DNA of 64,000 nt from Marthasterias glacialis (GCA_911728455.2 OU452232.1:5483227-5547226), one strand, 5' to 3'. Shown: positions 21,440 through 33,811, counted from the stretch's first letter. Notes: generated by a model from the letters alone, not told the origin. Numbers and translations are program-made.

Positions 21440-21720
21440 TAATGTGACAGCTGAGGTTGCTACACTCCAACCACTGCAGGTCATCCAAGTGATGGCACAG
21501 GTTGTGCTGATTAGTAAACTCACTGCTACACTCCAACCACTGCAGGTCATTCATGTGACTGCACAGGTTGTGCTGATAAGTAAAATCACTGCTAAACTCC
21601 AACCACTGCTGGTCGTTCATGTGACAGCAGAGGTTGTGCTGATTAGTAAACTCACTGCTACACTCCAACCACTGCAGGTAATTCATGTGATGGCACAGGT
21701 TGTGCTGATCTTGCTAATTC
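21440..21720. repeat. 66-bp minisatellite, four units, open on both strands
   Basis: CTCCAACCACTGC starts at 21465, 21531, 21597 and 21663. Because 66 is 22 codons, frames stay open on both strands; the minus strand reads a 22-residue repeat (LQWLECSSEFTNQHNL followed by C-x-HM-ND). No start, splice or domain context supports translation. Confidence 0.8.
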
Positions 21721-22698
21721 TTATCTTCTGCTGCTGAGTAGATTTGTGAATGGGGGTAGGGGGTAGGGGAGAATTTTTGTAACTTTCTTCATTATCCCAG
21801 AACTAACTGATGGAAATAATTTTGCACTCACAGCAGTTTTTATAAGACAAGGGAATCAATGAGACAAAGAGTTAGTGGAATAAATCTTCACTTGACAGAA
21901 CTAATAATAGAGTATGAATAATCTCCAGATTTATTGACAATGTCAAAAGGCGCGAATATATTTTGCTTTAGAGACAGAGTAGCATTAATCAAAGCAAGTC
22001 TACATGAGCAATAATCCACTGTAATGTCAATCTTAGTAATATGCACATCAATCCTACCACAAAAACTCACTAAGTGTTTATGCTGAATATAATCTAATGT
22101 TTTTTTTTGTTCTGCATTTCCCACACCATGATCGGACTATAGATTGTTACTTACAAGGGCAAACCTCAAAATCTCCCAACTCAGAACTGACCCTGAATCT
22201 AGATCCAGTTAGACCTGACCCTTGTTTGGATCAATCTGGTCCCTTCAGATCCAGGAGTATTTACAGTGCCTTTCTCATACTCAGATTGTAGCTGTTAGTA
22301 TGTTGGTAAACAATAACAGTTCCAAGTAGGATTTGAAGATTTGCATGGCAGAGCTTAAGTCTAGTAAGGTTTGCAGTCATGACATATCTCTCTACTTTTA
22401 TTATTGTTTTTACTATACAAAAAAATAGTGAATAAGGTAAAACCTTTTGTAATTTACAAATCAACCATTCACAATATTGTTGTCAGCGTTAAGTATAAAG
22501 AAATATTGATGTTCATAAAACTCATCAGTTAATAAGAAAAGAAATGGAACATGAACAATATCTGTTCCACTGGCAGAGCATGTCTCTTTTTCTGGTAACT
22601 TATCATCAAAGTATAGATAGTCAATCTTGAATATACAATATTGAGTATCCTGTACTAACTGCAACTATCCAACAAGTATGGTGGCCCTGAAGGGACAT

Positions 22699-22856
22699 AA
22701 TATTCACGACTTGTCGTATATTTATTCGCGACGTTGTATATTTATTCACGTCGTATATTTTATTCACGTCTAGTCGTATATTTTATTCACGACTAGTCAA
22801 ATATTTTTTTGCGACTTGGCGTACATTTATTCGCGACAAGTCGTAAATATTTTTTG
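22699..22856. repeat. short minisatellite around CGACTAGTCGTATATTTATT
   Basis: About six degenerate units of 25-30 bp, each combining a GACxxGTCGTA-type palindromic core with TATTTATTC. It sits exactly where inverted-arm homology ends, so it may mark a breakpoint. Confidence 0.65.
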
Positions 22857-23972
22857 AGTAACTTGAAGGGTTCAACGATGGAGCAAGAAACTAGACAACA
22901 GTTCAAAGTTTCACTAAGACATAACAACATTGCGTACCTTTTTAAACTACCGTTGCCAAACCCATTCTAGAAAATGATGACTCCTGAGTGATCCCACCCC
23001 CTGCAAATTACACCCTTACCCCATTAACTGCAAGACTAAAAACAGCAGTGTTTTTTACCCAGTTATACAGTGGCACAAATGCCTACAAGGCTTGAAGTGA
23101 TTCCACCACCGGTACATGCGGTCGGAGTACATGAATCAGCCCCACCTGAACAAGAGGGTGCTGTCAATCTTACCAAATAAAACAATACAACCTTAACGCC
23201 TTAGACTTACCCCATTCATTTGTTTGACCCCAGGCAGTGGCAGTCAACTTCCCTAGAAAATAATGCCAAACACGTGAAGCGCGCCCCACAGTGAAGGACA
23301 GCAACAGCCGGAGGACATGTCTTTTTTTTTTCCTTTTTTAATTTTTTTTTTTATAATAAGCCTTTCTATGATAAAACATACTAAATTAGTTAACTGTGTG
23401 TCTTTGTTTCTTTATTTATTTACTTAATTGGAGCACAACCAGATACACCAGGGTATCAACTTGTTTCGGATCTAAACGCGATAGTAGCCGGCTACTAAAA
23501 CTCAAAAAACCCTTTGGGAAAACGAGAACGTGGTTTAGCCCCATGCTTGCTATCTCATGCCAACCTGATGTTTGGATTCTCCACAAGCGACCCCAAGACG
23601 AGGTTATTTGTTTGCCTTATTTGTTAATTTAATTGAAATTAATCAACGAAATAATGTAAATAATTTTTATAACCAATCTATTCTGGGTGGTGACGTAACC
23701 TGGAGACTTAAATTGTACATGTATTGGCAGTTTACTTGGGGGCATTCAATCAACCTGAAAATGTTATTGTCACTCTCTCTGAAACCTTCATCCATAGATG
23801 TACCCATCCATGCCCAAACCAACTAGATGTGGCGGGGGGGGGGGGGGGGGGGGGCTGTGTGTCTCGTCCGAATCACACCCACTACGCCAGAGTGCAGTTA
23901 GCTGGAAAAACCTGTTCCCCACATGGAAGAAATTAACACCCTCAAACCATGTCAAACCAAAAAGTATGTAAC
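22857..23972. other. non-coding DNA private to the right arm
   Basis: Contains T-rich runs at 23.32-23.35 kb and a poly-G run at 23.83 kb. No gene was recognised. Confidence 0.4.
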
Positions 23973-23976
23973 TTAA

Positions 23977-24425
23977 AGGTCCTATGAATTTTTTTTTTTT
24001 ATTGGTTAAAAAAATAAAGTATGTCTATTATAGTATATTTTTAAATTTTTCACATTTTTTACATGCGTGTTAATAGTAGAAATAATGATTTCTAAAATTA
24101 GGGCGTTGCCGCGCTCTGCCCACCCTTCCTCATTTACTTAAAATCTGTGATGTAGACGGTGGAACGGCTGACCAGGTCCATGTGTGTGACAATAATGCAC
24201 AATGCTTTGTTGACCACTCAGCACCAGAGCTGTCTTTGAAATGTTTTACCACAGTCTACGTCACAGATCATTGCGCAATCAAATGGCACACATTTTCGGG
24301 GCCCAATTAAAGTGTATTAACGCATAACAGACACATCAAAATAGTCAATACTATGTTTTGTTAATTTCAAACCATATATTAAGCCACAAAAATGTTCCGT
24401 GACAAAAAACCTCTTCATGGGCCCT
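23977..24425. mobile_element. candidate piggyBac-type MITE (TTAA flanks)
   Basis: TTAA at 23973-23976 and 24426-24429 flanks inverted ends AGGTCCTATGAA and the complement of TTCATGGGCCCT. A second inverted pair (ATCTGTGATGTAGAC near 24144, GTCTACGTCACAGAT near 24255) lies inside. TTAA duplication is typical of piggyBac elements; the short, imperfect ends keep this tentative. Confidence 0.6.
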
Positions 24426-24831
24426 TTAAATGCATACAATAAGTGGATGGTACCAGACTGCAGCCCCAATTTAAATACGCAAGACGAGCGTGGTCACCTA
24501 AAATGAGGGCAGCCGCACATTCATAGTATGTCAGTTCATGGGGTAGTGCAGTACAATCAAAACCAAAAGCAAGGACTCAGTCAACTTGAATGTGAAAACC
24601 AAATCCGGTGTTCCTGCACGAAAAAGAAAAAAAATTAAAACTTTGCCACAGAAAGAAATAATCAGTGTGAATTAAATCATGATTAAATCAACGGTAGATA
24701 AACATAATGAATGCCCAGTTAAACCATACGTTACCTTTCACCATTTTAGTTCAAGTATCTCCCAACTCATTCTTAATTAAGTCAAACCTTACAAAGCCCA
24801 CTGCGACAGTGTTATCTAGCCATCAGTCATG
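24426..24831. other. non-coding DNA
   Basis: No recognised structure between the candidate piggyBac MITE and the 88-bp array. Confidence 0.4.
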
Positions 24832-25150
24832 CGGTATACATTAAAACAGCATGAACCGTTACCAACTTTATCCATCTCAAAACCATGTCAAAACAATGCG
24901 GTATACATACGGTGTTATGCGGTATACATAAAAACAGCATGAACCGTTACCAACTTTATCCATCTCAAAACCATGTCAAAACAATGCGGTATACATACGG
25001 TGTTATGCGGTATACATAAAAACAGCATGAACCGTTACCAACTTTATCCATCTCAAAACCATGTCAAAACAATGCGGTATACATGCGGTGTTATGCGGTA
25101 TACATAAAAACAGCATGAACCGTTACCAACTTTATCCATCTCAAAACATG
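24832..25150 (+). repeat. 88-bp minisatellite, about 3.6 units
   Basis: ATGAACCGTT occurs at 24851, 24939, 25027 and 25115, exactly 88 bp apart, with ATGCGGTATACAT and CTCAAAACCATGTCAAAACA in each unit. Units are nearly identical, so the expansion is recent. Confidence 0.9.
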
Positions 25151-25890
25151 GCCGCCATGGCGAACCACCAAAAACCTTTGTGTGATAACTACAAACAGTA
25201 TAGCTTGACTACTGCTTATAGGAGTTCGTAATAAGTGCATGCTATAATAATAGCAAGACAAGTTCTCACAGAACAATCTACTGTATATAGCAAAGTAGAT
25301 ATAATCACATGGTGTTACCGCAAACCAAATATACATTGATACCTCACCATGCAATGCCTCAAATCCTATATGCATGCTATAAGTTGAATATAACCATAAA
25401 ACAATATCATTATATACATGCGTCGCCACAAAATACTTGGCAACGAGCTTCAATTCAAATCAGGACTATCACTCAGTCATAGGGGGCATTGTAAACAAGG
25501 TGCTGAAGCCAAAAGGTTGACCGAGGCTTTCTTTACACAGAAACCCCCCCCCCCCTGGGTATTTAGTATTGCAGACCGAAAAATTGTATTATGGGTTCTC
25601 AAACCTCCAAACCACCCATGCTCCAGTTGTTTATTGCCTGGCTGATTGACTTACAAAACAGTTTCAAAGAGCAAATTTGATCCGAAAAGAAGGGTGTGGA
25701 AAGCTTGATAAATTTGCAGTTGGCCTGCAGCATGTCGTAAAATAAACTCTCCGTTAAATGTTCTGGTTGAAATTAGATCACCATTTGAATCGCCCGTTGG
25801 TACGAATTCATTGAACAAACAATATCCCCTAAAATGTAAGAACTAAATAGTCTTTTGCGAAGCAACAAAGCTCGAAAATGCCATATAACA
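25151..25890. other. non-coding DNA
   Basis: No gene, RNA or repeat family was recognised. The 120-codon minus-strand frame over 25.09-25.45 kb overlaps the minisatellite and is taken as chance. Confidence 0.4.
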
Positions 25891-25897
25891 TTCTTTG

Positions 25898-26000
25898 ACA
25901 ATTTTTTTTTTTTTTTTTTTTTTCATTTTTGGTATTTGTTTTTCATTTGTTTGTTTATTTATTTTTTATTTATTTATTTATTTATTTTTTTTTTTTAAAT
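25898..26000. repeat. T-rich low-complexity tract
   Basis: A T24-type run, then (TTTA)n from 25955 to 25985, then a further T run. Confidence 0.8.
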
Positions 26001-26515
26001 TCCCGACCAAGTGTCAGTCTCTCATACTGTCGTTCAGCGCCTTGCTCTATGGTCACACACCAACTGATACCGCAATTCTACATTTCCACGTTGGCTTCTG
26101 TTTTAGTTTTTTTACAAAACTAACCCACTGAAACATGAACAAGCTGTGTATTTATTATATGTTAACAGCAGTGAACGCTGTACCGAAAGGAGCCTACCCC
26201 GCTTTTTCGTGAAGTGAACCAACGCGTTTGCTTCATCCATACTCCAATTGGATTGGTCAAAGATTCACACAGGCAGTTTGCATAAAGGTCAGCCCTGCAG
26301 CCCGGGGAAGAGGAGGCTTGCCTTTCTGGCTTACGTCCAACTAATGGGCCGTCACCAAGGCCAGTCTAATCACTAACATTGCTCATCAACCGGGCGGCAG
26401 AAGGCGATATTAAGAAAAAAACCTAGCCGTGTATGCTGTGTTTACGGCTCTGCTGAATTGGGGTCGCTCCGCAGCGAATAATGTATTTTATCGTTCATGC
26501 GATAAAATGAAGTAC
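26001..26515. other. non-coding insert next to TRIM copy 2
   Basis: Less AT-rich than its neighbours. It ends with a small hairpin (TTTTATCG...CGATAAAA, 26487-26509), and a similar hairpin occurs at 36.83 kb. Arm homology resumes at about 26516, so this is the end of the right-arm insert. Confidence 0.4.
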
Positions 26516-26575
26516 TTGTAGCATTTGTATCTTGACAAGACAATATTTGACCAGTATCCTAATTATTGGATCACA

Positions 26576-28778
26576 TTACACCTTGTTATAAATCTTCACT
26601 GATTCCCATTCTGCCACTGCCAGCTGCTGCCCATCTGATGTCAATGAGATTCCACATGGCCAGTACAGACCCTGAGCAATACAGCTGAGAAATCTACCCT
26701 CAGTGTCATACTGATGAATATGACCAGTGTTGTAATCCTCATTGCACACTGCAATGTAGATAGATGAGCTGTCACAGCATACACCATTGCAGTATTTAAC
26801 TTGCTGACCATTGATGGTTGGTTTGATGGTGATGAGTGTAGCACCATTGTCATCGACAATGTCCACTTGTTGCTGGTCCTCTCCACTGATTACAACTCTA
26901 TCCATGCTGTCAATGGCCAAGAAGTAAGGTTTAGTCTGAACTGAAACAGTGTCTATGAGTGAACCATCACTGGAGCTGTGTTTAGTTATAACTGACCTGT
27001 TCACATCCCCTAAAATGATTGTATCCTTCATGACTGCTACACTGCAGAGGTAAACTGCTGTCTTGCCCACTTCACTATGAGGCACTGTGTGGAAATCAAA
27101 TGCCAGCGTGCCATTCCTATTATACATCTTCACGGGGTTGGTTTCATCTGCAACCACTAACTGATCCTGGAATGCTGCAACAGCCCAAGGGTCTGGAAAA
27201 CAAAAATGAGCAAATTGATATGACTCAATACAATTATCATTCACATTCGAATCCTGTTTACTTTGTTGGTTTCATAATTCATTTGTGAAAAAAACTGAAG
27301 AGGAATAATCAATCATTTTCATGACATGCACTTTCACTATGCCATTTTCAGTTAGAGATTTTGGTTGATGACATCAAAATATGGTTTGATAAAATTTGTC
27401 TGATTTGATTATAGTAATGGACAAGAACAACTAATTATTCTCATGAAACACACCCGGATAACAAATCAAGTCTTATTTTTACACTGTAAGAACTTTGCAC
27501 AAAGTACTCTACCTTGAAACCTGAGACTTTACTTAGTGACTTACTTAGTGACGATTGGATAGTTTTCTTCTGGTTTCCCTCAGAGTCATAGATTACCACG
27601 CCTTTCAAGTCTGCAACAGCCACCTCATTCCCAGGACCAGAAGTACAAACATTCATAGCTGCGCTCAAACCCTCATTAAACTCCAAACAAAGCTCCCACC
27701 TTGGTTCCTTCAGAATCAGATTACCCAGGGTGAAGTCACAACCCCCTGGATTGAATCTCAGATGGGAAAGGGTAGAATCTATCTTGGGTTGATTTTGACC
27801 TCTGAGTAATTTCAAGTCCTTACTGATAGTAGGATAGAGTGCAAGGAAGTCAGGAGCTGATGAATTCTTGCTGACATCTTTGGCTTTCTGCAGTGATTGC
27901 TGTATCTGCCGTGAGTTTACACTCGCTGTTTGCTCATATTTCTCCAAATTCTTGCTACGATCTTTGTGGATGGTTTTTATTTCATCTATGATGTGACTCT
28001 CTTGAGCTGTTACCTCAGCCCTGATCTTATCAGCTCTGTTCTTCACCTCTGCCATGGTTCTCTCAACTGCAATGTCTAGGTTGTCTTTCAGTGTTGAGAT
28101 TTCTTCAAGGGAAGTCATGAGTTCAGCCAGTGACTGTTTAGATGTGGATGAGGCCTGGTTGCAGTCAATATACTCGTGTTGTGGATTACGGTGATCTATG
28201 ACAGTGCAATCTCTACAAATCATCACATTGCATGTTGTACAATAGAACCTCATCACTTCACCTTCATGAGCTTGGCAACCTGGGTGACGCTTTTGTCTCT
28301 TCTTTTTCATTGCAATCTTCCCATCACGAATGTCTTTCAAAGTAGCTACTGTGTGGCTTGATAATGCTTGAAACTTCTCGTGCATTTTGTAGCAGTTTGC
28401 ACAGATGAACAAAGAGCAGTCATAACAGAAACGTAATGCCTCATTTTTTTCCTCGCACAGTTTACAGATCAACTTGTTGTTTTCAGATGAGCTGACTTGC
28501 TGTAGTTGAAGTGCAAGATCAGTTAGAATGATGTTAGTCTTGAGATCTTGAACACCCTTCTCAGGAAGTTGTGTCTCCTGTCGACACAGAGGACAAATCA
28601 GCATCTTAGCGTCCTCAACATTGGCGGAGTGATATTCATGTAAGCAGTGTTTACAGAAGCTGTGAAGACAGTCCAGTACTTTGGGTTCTGTGTATTCTTC
28701 TTGGCAAATACTGCACTCCAGATGATCCTTTCTGATTGTCTCTAGAGCTGAAATCATTGGTGGGTCAGAAGATGCCAT
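26576..28778 (-). CDS. RING/B-box/coiled-coil TRIM-like protein, copy 2 (two exons, 616 aa)
   Basis: The exons are 28778-27545 and 27192-26576 (minus strand), joined in phase 1 like copy 1. Domains: C3HC4 RING at residues 22-65 (C22, C25, C37, H39, C42, C45, C62, C65); B-box 1 from C105; B-box 2 at 168-201 (C168, H171, C180, C183, C188, C191, H196, H201); coiled coil about 210-320; then a propeller/NHL-like C-terminus. The layout is that of a TRIM E3 ubiquitin ligase whose propeller picks the substrate or RNA. Relative to copy 1 it lacks 11 residues in the coiled coil and its last few residues (stop after YNKV). No stop or frameshift interrupts it. Target and pathway cannot be read from the sequence. 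Confidence 0.88.
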
Positions 28779-29060
28779 TTTATCTGGAAATTAATATCAA
28801 AAAGCAAAGATACTGTGTTATGAAGTAAAACAATGTTCATCCAATTTACACAAGAACCACTTTCAGTCTATATTTTGCAAAACAAAAAATGCACTGTACA
28901 TTGAGTAAGAGGTTTCTTACATTGTACCGAGCTCACCATGGTGGTGGGAAATTTCAAAATGGAAAAACATACTGAGAGAAAATACAAATTGTACGTCTGT
29001 TTAAAACTGAAAGACTGTGACAAAGTGATCTAACCCGCACAAATCCTGCCAACTGTTGGC
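28779..29060. promoter_or_regulatory. shared upstream region of the TRIM pair
   Basis: About 280 bp upstream of copy 2 match, reversed, 9460-9522 plus 9978-10210 upstream of copy 1 (ATGGTGGTGGGAAATTTCAA; TTGCAAAACAAAAAATGCAC). The duplication thus included 5' flank and probably the promoter. No TATA box or other defined element could be fixed. Confidence 0.5.
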
Positions 29061-29549
29061 GCCCCAAAAAGCACACAGGATCTGCACTCATTCGTTAAAT
29101 GTTTCCAACACCACACATTATTGGCAACTTAAACATTTGCATAGAAAATGTAATACATTCTCTTATGATATTAACAAATATAGAAGCAGTCAAGATTTCT
29201 TTCATGTGGAATGTTGACCTATAATCTCGTCCAAAATGCTTGGGCCACTGGGACAGAAAATTATAATACCCTCCCCCATCCCCCGCTCCCCCACTCAATG
29301 TTGTTAATCCCAACTAGAGCGCAGATGCCGCAATGAGAGCCAACATTGATCGGGGACTGGCAGGGGGGGGGGGGGGGAGGCCCAACGAGATATGACCGGG
29401 ATTGTAGCTTTTGCGAGAAGCTGTTGCACACACGAATGGCAGGGTACGCCATTGAATGCACACTTAAGTTGTTAGAATTTGTATCAACTCGTGACAACTG
29501 CAACATACATGTACTGATGTAAACATTCATACGTGCTGGCATGACAGAG
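29061..29549. other. non-coding DNA
   Basis: A poly-G run lies at 29.37 kb. No clear match to the left arm and no gene. Confidence 0.4.
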
Positions 29550-29882
29550 AATAGACCGATCCACTAAGCCCCGCCTGTTAACGTATTGACCAATCACAGC
29601 CTTGACAACGCCACTGAAAGTCCGACAAACGTCCACGTTAAAAATCCCATAAGAAAAGAAAACAAACTGCCGCCATTGTTCTGACATTACACACAACTGT
29701 ACTAACTTATGTTTTGTTTAATTTTTTGGTATTTCTGTTGGTGCAAATCCCACAGCAGTGGTCCTTGTACAGTCGTGTAGAAGTGGTTTAACAGTGTTGC
29801 TGTCTGCATTGTTCTTTGGACTCAAGGCACTGCTCAAAAGGCCACGAAACTAAATCCATACCATTCACGAAAACCATGTATG

Positions 29883-32212
29883 TGTAACGGGCACGAATGC
29901 GGCTAGCGCACTCTATGCCGGTACATAATAAATTTACAAGTTTACGCTGTTTTTGCTTGTAAATGTATAAAGTTTTATTTCTTATCCCGACTACCATGAA
30001 GGGGGGACGATTAAACGCTGACAATAAACTATAACTGAGATAAAATGAGTATAATCTCAGTGCAAAAATGAAATATAATTAAAAATAAAACCTGCCGGTT
30101 CTCGACAATTAAAAAGAGAAATACACTTAATACAATGAAAAATGCAATGAAAATATTGAAATGGCAAAGTGAAAGAATAAATAAATAAATGAATGGCCTA
30201 TCTGTGGTGGCTGGACGAAATGAAGACTTGTAGAATATTCTGTCGAGAAGTTGAAGAAACGAGAAGTTGAAGAAACAATAATTTGAAGATGTCGAAGGTG
30301 ATGGGGGAACTTGAAGCGGTGCAAAAACAGCTCCTTGTCCTTGATCAGGGGACAGGATACTGTTTTTGTTACAAAATGAAGATGATGAATACAAGTGAAT
30401 CACGCTGTCCTGCTGGCTCTTTTACTTGTTACTCCGCCTAGAGCAGGACAGGGAAGAACATATAAACAATGGTGTTTCTTGAGCTGGGCTGGCGCAATCC
30501 AATATATACAGATATCCGACAGAGGCAAAGTGTACACACTGAAGAAACTTGGAGGGTTAATTCTCACAACTTTCCTCTGTCGGAGTCCAGTGGCCAAGTG
30601 TTAAAATGAATACAATGCCATTCAGAATTTGAAACTAACTAAAATTAAATACTTATAAAACAAAGGCTAATAATGATAATCCTTCAAAATGAAAGGAAGT
30701 AATAAATCACTAATCCTGCAGGTTAATCCCTGTGAGAAACTGTGTGGGAAGTTGCACTGCACTGGTCAGCACATTCTCCCACACAAACTGTTTATCACAC
30801 CTTGGACCAGACCAGTGCCCAAGGCTAAGGAACATTAGATGCGATTAAATAATTGCAATTATAAGAAGCAGGACATTTCATGGAACAATGACTCATCATT
30901 ACCATGAAATAAGGATGTTGAATAAACCATGAATAAACTAGGAAAACCATAAACATTGCTTCCACTAAAAGCAATTATTTATATACAAAATGAATTTGGT
31001 AGACTTAAAAGTAATATCAAGAGTAAATGCAAAAGATAAAAAAAAGCAACAAGAAAATAAAATCAAAGAAACATAAAATCATAGAGCAAAACTATGATCA
31101 AAATAATCACTGACTTAATTTAAGTCATAGTAAATGAAAATGAGGATATATGCTAAACACTATTAAATCAATGAAAGTTACTATACAAAAGCTATTCCTT
31201 GTTCATGTTAGATCCATAAAGGAATCAAAAAGTATTATTAGAAACAAAGTTGTTTCTAATAACTAGAAAGGTTGAAACAAATCAATCAATCAACAAGACT
31301 TCTAAGGAGTTTAGGCTCTTAGGTGGAATCAAGGACATTATTTATCAAGAATGCCAAAATGTAACCTTCAGTTGTTAAGACTCTAGAATGAAGTTACATA
31401 TTAAATTATCAGTGTGTGATTACACCATAATATACAGAGTAAAATATCAATTCAAAAAGCAAGTTTAAAACAATGGAATAGAAATATGTATCTATCCTCA
31501 AAATACAATATTGATGTAGATATTCAATCCACTCAAATAAATCAAATTCAAAGCAAAATAGTATTGATACAAAATGTAGCTCACATTTTGCAATCAATCA
31601 AAAGTTAAAAGAGAATGTAAAACAACAAGTCAACAATTATCAAAGCAAAATCAGAGCAAATTAAAAAGGAACTTTGTTCTAGAACCTCCATATAAAACCT
31701 AAAACAATATCCTCACACAATAGAAAAAGGCAGTGACTGTTCAAATTAAATGTAAAGTGACCATCAATCTTAGCTCAGAAACTTAAAAGAATAACTCTTA
31801 AGCCGAGGGATAATACAAGTAAGATAAAAGTAAAATCAAACTCACCTAGAGCAGGACAGGGAAGAACATATAAACAATGGTGTTTCTTGAGCTGGGCTGG
31901 CGCAATCCAATATATACAGATATCCGACAGAGGCAAAGTGTACACACTGAAGAAACTTGGAGGGTTAATTCTCACAACTTTCCTCTGTCGGAGTCCAGTG
32001 GCCAAGTGTCCAAACTCTTTCTTGGTAATGGTCACTGACCTCTGGACAACCCTTCCTCAATGCGCCGTGATTGGTTGCAAAGCCTGCTACCAATCACCCA
32101 CTCATCACACACCAGTCAACCACCCACTCCTAGACTAGCCCTAGTCCGAGCGGGACATAGGTAAACTAGGAGTTACAAAAAAATGGGGGGCCTGCAATTT
32201 CATCCCATTACA
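29883..32212 (-). repeat. LTR (3' LTR in element orientation)
   Basis: 2330 bp with TGTAA...TTACA ends. It contains two identical 165-bp direct repeats (30437-30601, 31845-32009), 1408 bp apart. Long AT-rich middle; no open frame of note. Confidence 0.85.
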
Positions 32213-32319
32213 CACACGCCTGCTTTCTGAATGTCGTCCCGACATAAGTTTAAACAATCACTACGCAGTTCTATGCGCGCAAGTAGCATGCCTAGATAAG
32301 AAAAAAAATAATAATCGCT

Positions 32320-32613
32320 CTATCTTGCACTAATAATTCCTAACATTGCAGCAATACACGCATCTTTAGACTGATCCTCTGAACTTAAGTTATTAATGAA
32401 AGATTGAAGAAAATCTGCCTTTTCCTTCCATTCTGGGATAATTCTTGTTTGTTGCGAAAACCCAAGCCGATTAGGGGGCTTGATTGTTCTGCGAGGTCGA
32501 TGTCTAGTGGGAGCCTTGTGAGCAACAGTAGGGGGGTCATCATCATCTGACGCTGAGTCTCGGACCATGGGTGTGTCCGATTCAGAATCAGACTCAGATG
32601 AGTGGGGTTAAAG
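32320..32613 (-). pseudogene. C-terminal tail of a Gypsy-type pol polyprotein
   Basis: The minus-strand frame continues past the stop of the neighbouring frame, shifted by one base. It starts in an acidic SESDSESDT stretch, contains the basic RPRRTIKPPNRLGF motif usual just before the end of Gypsy pol, and stops at 32320. It directly follows the linker piece encoded at 32594, so integrase and chromodomain regions between them have been deleted. Confidence 0.6.
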
Positions 32614-33811
32614 TGAGTTTGTCCCAATCCCGTAGCATTGACACATCGCGGTGTTCGCTACTACGTAATTTTCCTTGGGGACATTGTCCCTTCTCCTTGA
32701 ATTGAATAACTTTCCCAACAATGGGATCTTCCCGTTGATAGTTCCTCCATTCCTCTGTGGAAACCTGAGGAATCGGACTTTGTCCTGGCCAAAGTGGAGG
32801 ATTATCAACATCTATAAAAACAGCTGTACTTTGCAGTGCCAATGTCTCAACCAAGGGGACTGATGACCCAGCTGTGTTGGCAAGGTATACACCATGTGAG
32901 CCAACTACAGCTTTTACAGCTTCAACAGAAACAGTCTGTGAGTTAGCTGCGGTCTCAGGATGGGGGGCACCATGCCCCTTTGCCGACACATCTCCAAAGT
33001 AAGGAGATATTCGAGGGGGCTGGACATAACCAGTGGGGAGGTGTGTCACAGCAGGGGCCTGAGGATATGAAGCAACAGGGTAGTGGACGGCAGGAGGAGG
33101 TATGGGAGGTTGCGTGGCGGCAAGTGGTGATGCCGTCGGCACTGATGACAAATGGGGCGTGTCCTGATGATTAAGTGAAAATGGGGGCAGAGGAATAAAA
33201 CCTAAAGTACTGTGTCGCTGCACTGGTTGTGGCGTTTGCACTGGCATAGGCTGTGGCATTGGATGTGGCATTGGCTGTGGTATTGGCTGTGGCATTGGCT
33301 GCGGCATTGGCTGCGGCGCTGGCTGTTGCGCTGGCTGCGGTGCTGGCTGTGGCGCTGCAAAAAACGCTTGTGGGTGAGGAGAAAATGCAGGGGGAGATGG
33401 GTGGGGTTGGGTGAAAGGGATGGGAGGGATAGGTACTGGGAGGGGTGTGGGTGGGTGGATAACTGGGATTGGTGAAGTTGTTCGAAGAACATCGGCAGGA
33501 GAGGGGATTAGGGAAGCCATTGGAATAGGTTCGGTAACAGGGGGTGGTGGTTGCTGTAAAGGTTGCATAAGTTGTGGGTGGCCATTGAGGAGCGGCTGTC
33601 CAGTTAGCACCTGGACTGCATGAGCCGCATGCGCCGGAGAGTGGTAGTGGCAATAGACATAGGTGCCACAATCACCCCCAGCACGTGACAGCTCATTGAA
33701 GCTGTGGATTGCACCCGCCCTTCTCAAAAAAGACTGTACCTGCTCTAAGGTGGCATGTGGCGGGATATTTGTCACTAAAACAGAAGAACGTAGCAACCGA
33801 GATGACATCAT
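32594..33811 (-). CDS. RRM-like, proline-rich protein fused to a Gypsy pol linker (405 aa)
   Basis: The only long frame of the LTR element. Residues 9-77 look like an RNA recognition motif: RNP2-like VLVTNI at 11-16, a helix, and RNP1-like GTYVYCHY at 49-56. Residues about 80-290 are Pro/Gln-rich with a PQPMPQP-type tandem repeat near the middle. The last 55 or so residues (EEWRNYQREDPIVGKVIQF, then MLRDWDKL) resemble the segment before the H2C2 zinc finger of Gypsy integrases. The front probably serves as Gag (RNA binding and packaging); the back is a remnant joined by an in-frame deletion of protease to RNase H. No CCHC knuckle is seen. The RRM call rests on pattern only. Confidence 0.65.
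   Translation of the reverse strand: MMSSRLLRSSVLVTNIPPHATLEQVQSFLRRAGAIHSFNELSRAGGDCGTYVYCHYHSPAHAAHAVQVLTGQPLLNGHPQLMQPLQQPPPPVTEPIPMASLIPSPADVLRTTSPIPVIHPPTPLPVPIPPIPFTQPHPSPPAFSPHPQAFFAAPQPAPQPAQQPAPQPMPQPMPQPIPQPMPHPMPQPMPVQTPQPVQRHSTLGFIPLPPFSLNHQDTPHLSSVPTASPLAATQPPIPPPAVHYPVASYPQAPAVTHLPTGYVQPPRISPYFGDVSAKGHGAPHPETAANSQTVSVEAVKAVVGSHGVYLANTAGSSVPLVETLALQSTAVFIDVDNPPLWPGQSPIPQVSTEEWRNYQREDPIVGKVIQFKEKGQCPQGKLRSSEHRDVSMLRDWDKLTLTPLI

Noticed and set aside
24832-25150. Regular repeats that could suggest a CRISPR array
   Set aside because: The whole 88-bp unit repeats with no unique spacers, and the DNA is eukaryotic; it is a minisatellite.
25091-25453. A 120-codon minus-strand frame
   Set aside because: No recognisable domain, partly minisatellite, no splice or promoter support.
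10211-28778. The two TRIM copies as alleles joined by misassembly
   Set aside because: They lie inverted on one sequence with private indels in coding and non-coding parts and different transposon insertions, which fits old paralogues better; long reads would settle it.
33171-33671. A 166-codon frame rich in Ala, Asn and Thr and its plus-strand mirror
   Set aside because: Shadows of the Pro/Gln-rich repeat of the RRM-like protein in other frames.
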